Source: Lachnospiraceae bacterium (lineage in GTDB: Bacteria; Bacillota; Clostridia; Lachnospirales; Lachnospiraceae). From it: a stretch of 64,000 bases of DNA. Positions within the stretch are counted from its first letter, which is position 1. Every line of letters begins with the position of its first letter. Shown in pieces: positions 61,031 through 64,000 of this stretch. The DNA lies in contig FZRB01000004.1 in the NCBI GenBank assembly GCA_900199595.1, forward strand, positions 62,001 to 126,000. Reading direction: 5' to 3'. The notes under the pieces were generated by a model. It saw nothing but the letters and a program-made list of their open reading frames with translations, did no database searches and was not told the DNA's origin. A program made the position numbers and the translations under genes.

Positions 61031-61498
61031 TTATCTTAGACTTACCTTGAAATCTCTCTCAGCCTCCCGCTTCTGATCATTTTTTGCAAGTGACTCTCTC
61101 TTATCATATAGCTTTTTACCTCTTGCAAGTCCTATTTCAACTTTTACAAGGCTTTTGCTGAAGTAAACTCTAAGTGGAACCACTGTATAACCTTTTTCCT
61201 TTGTTTTTCCGGCAAGCTTATTTATTTCACTTCTATGAAGCAGAAGTTTTCTTTTTCTTAAAGGGTCCTTATTAAATATATTTCCCTTCTCATAGGGATT
61301 GATATGCATATGAATTATGTAAACCTCTCCCTTATCAATACTGATATATGATTCTTTTATACTGCAGTTTCCCTGTCTCAGAGATTTTACTTCGGTACCT
61401 ACAAGTTCTATTCCCGCCTCATAGACTTCATCGATAAAATAATCATGATATGCTTTTTTATTATTCGCTATTAATTTAATGTCACTATTTTTAGCCAT
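61031..61498 (-). CDS. smpB: SsrA-binding protein
   Basis: 155-residue partner of tmRNA in trans-translation. It has the SmpB beta-barrel: [34 protein letters not shown], then [31 protein letters not shown], and a basic C-terminal tail that reaches the decoding centre. Full length. AGAGG before the ATG. It follows rnr by 18 bases. Confidence 0.98.
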   Translation of the reverse strand: MAKNSDIKLIANNKKAYHDYFIDEVYEAGIELVGTEVKSLRQGNCSIKESYISIDKGEVYIIHMHINPYEKGNIFNKDPLRKRKLLLHRSEINKLAGKTKEKGYTVVPLRVYFSKSLVKVEIGLARGKKLYDKRESLAKNDQKREAERDFKVSLR

Positions 61499-61516
61499 TA
61501 TTCAAACCTCTAACCT

Positions 61517-63661
61517 TTATACAAATTCAAAGTCAATTACTCTGTCTATCTTATCAGCATTTGTGACCTTAACTCTGCATTTATCTCCGAGTTTTATCAC
61601 TTTACCGGTAGATTTGCCAACCATTTCTAACTTATCTTCATAATAAGTATAATAATCATCTGTCAGTTCTGACACTCTCACTGCGCCTTCAACTGTAGAA
61701 GGAAGTTCCACAAATATACACTGTGCCGTAAATCCGGACACTATACCATCAAACTCTTCGCCGATATGGTTCATCATGTATTCGATCTGTTTAAGCTTTA
61801 CTACTTCTCGCTCTGCATCAACCGCTCTTCTTTCTTTATCAGAATTATCAGCGGCCACAGCCGGCAGTATCTTTGCATAGTGTCTCGTCCTTGATTCATC
61901 CAGTCTTCCGTTTATACTGTCTTTGATTATTCTATGTATCTGCAGATCAGGATATCTTCTTATTGGAGAGGTAAAATGACAATAATACTTGCATGCCAGA
62001 CCAAAATGTCCTATACACTCTGTAGCATATCTTGCCTGCTGCATAGAACGCAGTGTCATTTTTGTGATAAGAGCCTCATAAGGCATCCCCTCAATTTCCT
62101 TCAGAAGTTTCTGGTATTCCTTTGGATGTATCTTATCCTTGGAGACTTTAAAATATATTCCAAAGGCTCTGATAGCCTCTCTCAGCATATCTACCTTTTC
62201 CTGAACAGGGGTTTCATGGACTCTGTATTCAAAAGGGATATCTGCCCAGAAGAACTGTTCGGCAACTGTTTCATTTGCCATCAGCATAAAATCTTCAATT
62301 ATCTTGGTAGCATCATTTCTTTCATAAGGATGAATATCTACAGGAACCCCATTTTCATCAACAATTATTTTAGTTTCTGCTACATCAAAATCTATAGAGC
62401 CTCTTTTTTCTCTGCTTGATCTGATAATTCTGGACAGCTCCAGCATTCGTTTAAAGAATGGTATATATCTTTTATACCTCTCTACAGGGGCATCCTCTCT
62501 TTCTTCAAGGATTGCCGCTACATCGGTATAATTCATCCTCTCATTAACATTTATCAGACCTTCTACTATTTCATGACTTAAGACCTTACCGTTTTCATCA
62601 ATATCCATAAGGCATGACAGAGTTAACCTGTCAACATCATGATTTAGAGAACAAATACCATTTGAAAGCTTATGTGGAAGCATTGGGATAACACTGTCAA
62701 TCAGATAATTACTTGTTCCTCTCTTCAAGGCTTCCTTATCAAGGGGTGAACCTTCTGTAACATAATGAGAAACATCTGCTATATGCACTCCCAGGTGATA
62801 CACTCCGTCACTATATTCAAGAGTGATGGCATCATCCAGATCCTTTGCATCCTCTCCGTCGATAGTGACAGTATCAAGGGCTCTCAGATCACGTCTTCCA
62901 GTTTTCTCCTCTTCTGATACCTCATCAGGAATACTATCCAGCTGAGTTTCAACTTCATCAGGAAATTCAACAGGAATATTATAGGAACGGATCACCTGAA
63001 GAATATCTGATCCCGGATCATCTATATGTCCGATCACTTCGGTAACTATGCCCTCAGGTGATTTTTTGCTGTCTCCGAAGGATTCAAGCTTCAGTGTTAC
63101 AATACTTCCGGTAACAGCTCCTCTGGAAGCTCCCTTGGGAATAAATATATCATCAGCTATTTTCTTGTTATTCGGGATAACAAAGCCATAGCCTTCACAC
63201 TGCTGATATATTCCAATCAACTCTGAGGTATTCCTTGAGAGTATCCGTACAACCTTTGCTTCTTTACGAGGACCTCTTGCTGCTTTAAGAACGCTGATAA
63301 GAACGGTATCACCGTGAAATGCGTTCATACTGTCCTTTTCCGACACAAAAAAATCCTCATCATAGCCTTCAACTCTAACAAAAGCAAAACCTCTCCTTGT
63401 GCTGAGAAAGGTTCCTGTCAATACATTTTTAGGTGGCAGCATATAACGATTATTCTTGGTCTTTATAAGCTTCACTTCATCACACAGACTATTCATATAA
63501 AGAAGAAAATCTTCTTTGTCTTCTGTCGATGTAATATCGTAAAGATAACAAAGCTCCTTGAATTTAAGTGGTCTGTAATCACTTTTAGACATTATGTCAA
63601 CCATATTGTCAAATATCTCATTATACTTTTCAAAACTGTTTTCGTTATTATTCTCGCTCAT
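61517..63661 (-). CDS. rnr: Ribonuclease R
   Basis: 714-residue 3'-5' exoribonuclease that degrades structured RNA and the mRNA released by trans-translation. Order: N-terminal winged helix, cold-shock domains (TGTFLSTRRGFAFVRVEGYDEDFFV), the RNB catalytic domain with TIDGEDAKDLDDAI (metal Asp residues), HYCHFTSPIRRYPDLQIHR, and a C-terminal S1 domain (GEEFDGIVSGFTAQCIFVEL). The C-terminal basic tail of some RNase R proteins is short here. Typical secG-rnr-smpB order. Confidence 0.97.
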   Translation of the reverse strand: MSENNNENSFEKYNEIFDNMVDIMSKSDYRPLKFKELCYLYDITSTEDKEDFLLYMNSLCDEVKLIKTKNNRYMLPPKNVLTGTFLSTRRGFAFVRVEGYDEDFFVSEKDSMNAFHGDTVLISVLKAARGPRKEAKVVRILSRNTSELIGIYQQCEGYGFVIPNNKKIADDIFIPKGASRGAVTGSIVTLKLESFGDSKKSPEGIVTEVIGHIDDPGSDILQVIRSYNIPVEFPDEVETQLDSIPDEVSEEEKTGRRDLRALDTVTIDGEDAKDLDDAITLEYSDGVYHLGVHIADVSHYVTEGSPLDKEALKRGTSNYLIDSVIPMLPHKLSNGICSLNHDVDRLTLSCLMDIDENGKVLSHEIVEGLINVNERMNYTDVAAILEEREDAPVERYKRYIPFFKRMLELSRIIRSSREKRGSIDFDVAETKIIVDENGVPVDIHPYERNDATKIIEDFMLMANETVAEQFFWADIPFEYRVHETPVQEKVDMLREAIRAFGIYFKVSKDKIHPKEYQKLLKEIEGMPYEALITKMTLRSMQQARYATECIGHFGLACKYYCHFTSPIRRYPDLQIHRIIKDSINGRLDESRTRHYAKILPAVAADNSDKERRAVDAEREVVKLKQIEYMMNHIGEEFDGIVSGFTAQCIFVELPSTVEGAVRVSELTDDYYTYYEDKLEMVGKSTGKVIKLGDKCRVKVTNADKIDRVIDFEFV

Positions 63662-63690
63662 ACCTTCTCCGTTATCAGATAATTAAGAAA

Positions 63691-63720
63691 AAGGATGCTC
63701 ACATTACTGCAAGCATCCTT
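63691..63720 (-). terminator. Terminator between secG and rnr
   Basis: AAGGATGCT / AGCATCCTT (63691-63699 / 63712-63720), a perfect 9-bp stem followed on the minus strand by TTTTTCTT. It sits about 40 bases after the secG stop and 30 before the rnr start, so it may partly separate the two genes. Confidence 0.75.
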
Positions 63721-63759
63721 GATTAATCAATGATGAAGTAATATCATAACCACTACAGC

Positions 63760-63999
63760 TTAGCCGTTAAGCCATTTTGAACTAAGAAGTGCTGCTATGA
63801 TAATAAACAGAGCACCAAGAATAGCTGTTGTTCTCTGCATAACAGCCTCTTTTGAATGCTTCTTGTTTTTACTCCAATATGAATCTACAGCTCCTGTAAA
63901 TGAACCTGTAAATCCATTATCTTTACCCTCCTGCTTAAGCACTAAACAGGCAAGAACAATTGCAATTATTAAAAATATTATAGTCAATGCGATTTTCAT
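63760..63999 (-). CDS. secG: Preprotein translocase subunit SecG
   Basis: 79 residues with two membrane helices (about 3-20 and 54-75) and a short loop containing the family motif region GFTGSFTGAVDSYWSKNKKHSKE. It supports the SecYEG channel. The ATG is one base from the right window edge, so its ribosome site is outside the view. Confidence 0.9.
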   Translation of the reverse strand: MKIALTIIFLIIAIVLACLVLKQEGKDNGFTGSFTGAVDSYWSKNKKHSKEAVMQRTTAILGALFIIIAALLSSKWLNG

Positions 64000-64000
64000 A

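Overview
The window is a continuous stretch of bacterial chromosome with moderately low GC by eye. Almost every gene lies on the minus strand; the only plus-strand gene is tmcAL at 30041. The gene content points to an anaerobic Firmicute of class Clostridia, most like Lachnospiraceae. Supporting signs are secG-rnr-smpB-ssrA order, recA-recX-rny, fhs-folD, RNase Y, ZapA, DivIVA, FakA/Asp23, strong AGGAGG ribosome sites, a cellobiose phosphorylase and a biotin-dependent Na+-pump decarboxylase. Genus and species cannot be fixed from sequence alone. I see no rRNA, tRNA (other than tmRNA), CRISPR, prophage or insertion sequence.

Layout, left to right: (1) the 5' part of a lipoprotein gene (1-270); (2) a Na+-translocating decarboxylase/transcarboxylase operon (339-6060) with a 220-nt nested palindrome island between two of its genes; (3) a secreted BspA-type leucine-rich-repeat/CAP protein (6227-9139); (4) a housekeeping run pgsA, rimO, small unknown gene, folD, fhs, ftsK/spoIIIE, cellobiose phosphorylase, pnp, an aroE-aroK fusion, rpsO, aroC, xerD, Nudix, rny, recX, recA; (5) tmcAL, divergent from recA, ending in a two-way terminator; (6) a coiled-coil/poly-Asp protein, coaD, rsmD, recG, fakA, asp23, then rpmB; (7) a cell-envelope group: class B sortase, Nudix, class B PBP, FtsW/RodA, U32 peptidase, zapA, ruvB, ruvA, divIVA, yprB-like nuclease; (8) an accessory region, 48659-59861. 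It holds an ABC transporter, a serine hydrolase and a two-component system in one apparent operon, then an AraC/GyrI regulator, a UGT-like glycosyltransferase, a LytTR/DUF3021 pair and two small membrane proteins; (9) ssrA (tmRNA), an acidic membrane protein, smpB, rnr and secG.

How the genes work together: the decarboxylase operon carries both a keto-acid carboxyltransferase (OadA/5S type) and an acyl-CoA carboxyltransferase (MmdA/12S type), with one biotin carrier and one membrane Na+ pump. This is the parts list of a transcarboxylase joined to a sodium pump. The rnr-smpB-ssrA set is trans-translation plus decay of the released mRNA. ruvA-ruvB, recG, recA-recX and xerD cover recombination, and ftsK, zapA, divIVA, ftsW and the PBP cover division.

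The most promising less-described pieces are: the ABC/hydrolase/two-component operon, whose promoter carries phased direct repeats; the palindrome island at 1782-2003; the hairpin and direct-repeat region upstream of tmRNA; the LytTR-DUF3021-glycosyltransferase group; and a class B sortase with a repetitive cytoplasmic tail. Where a start codon differs from the longest possible frame, I moved it to the codon with a proper Shine-Dalgarno site and say so.
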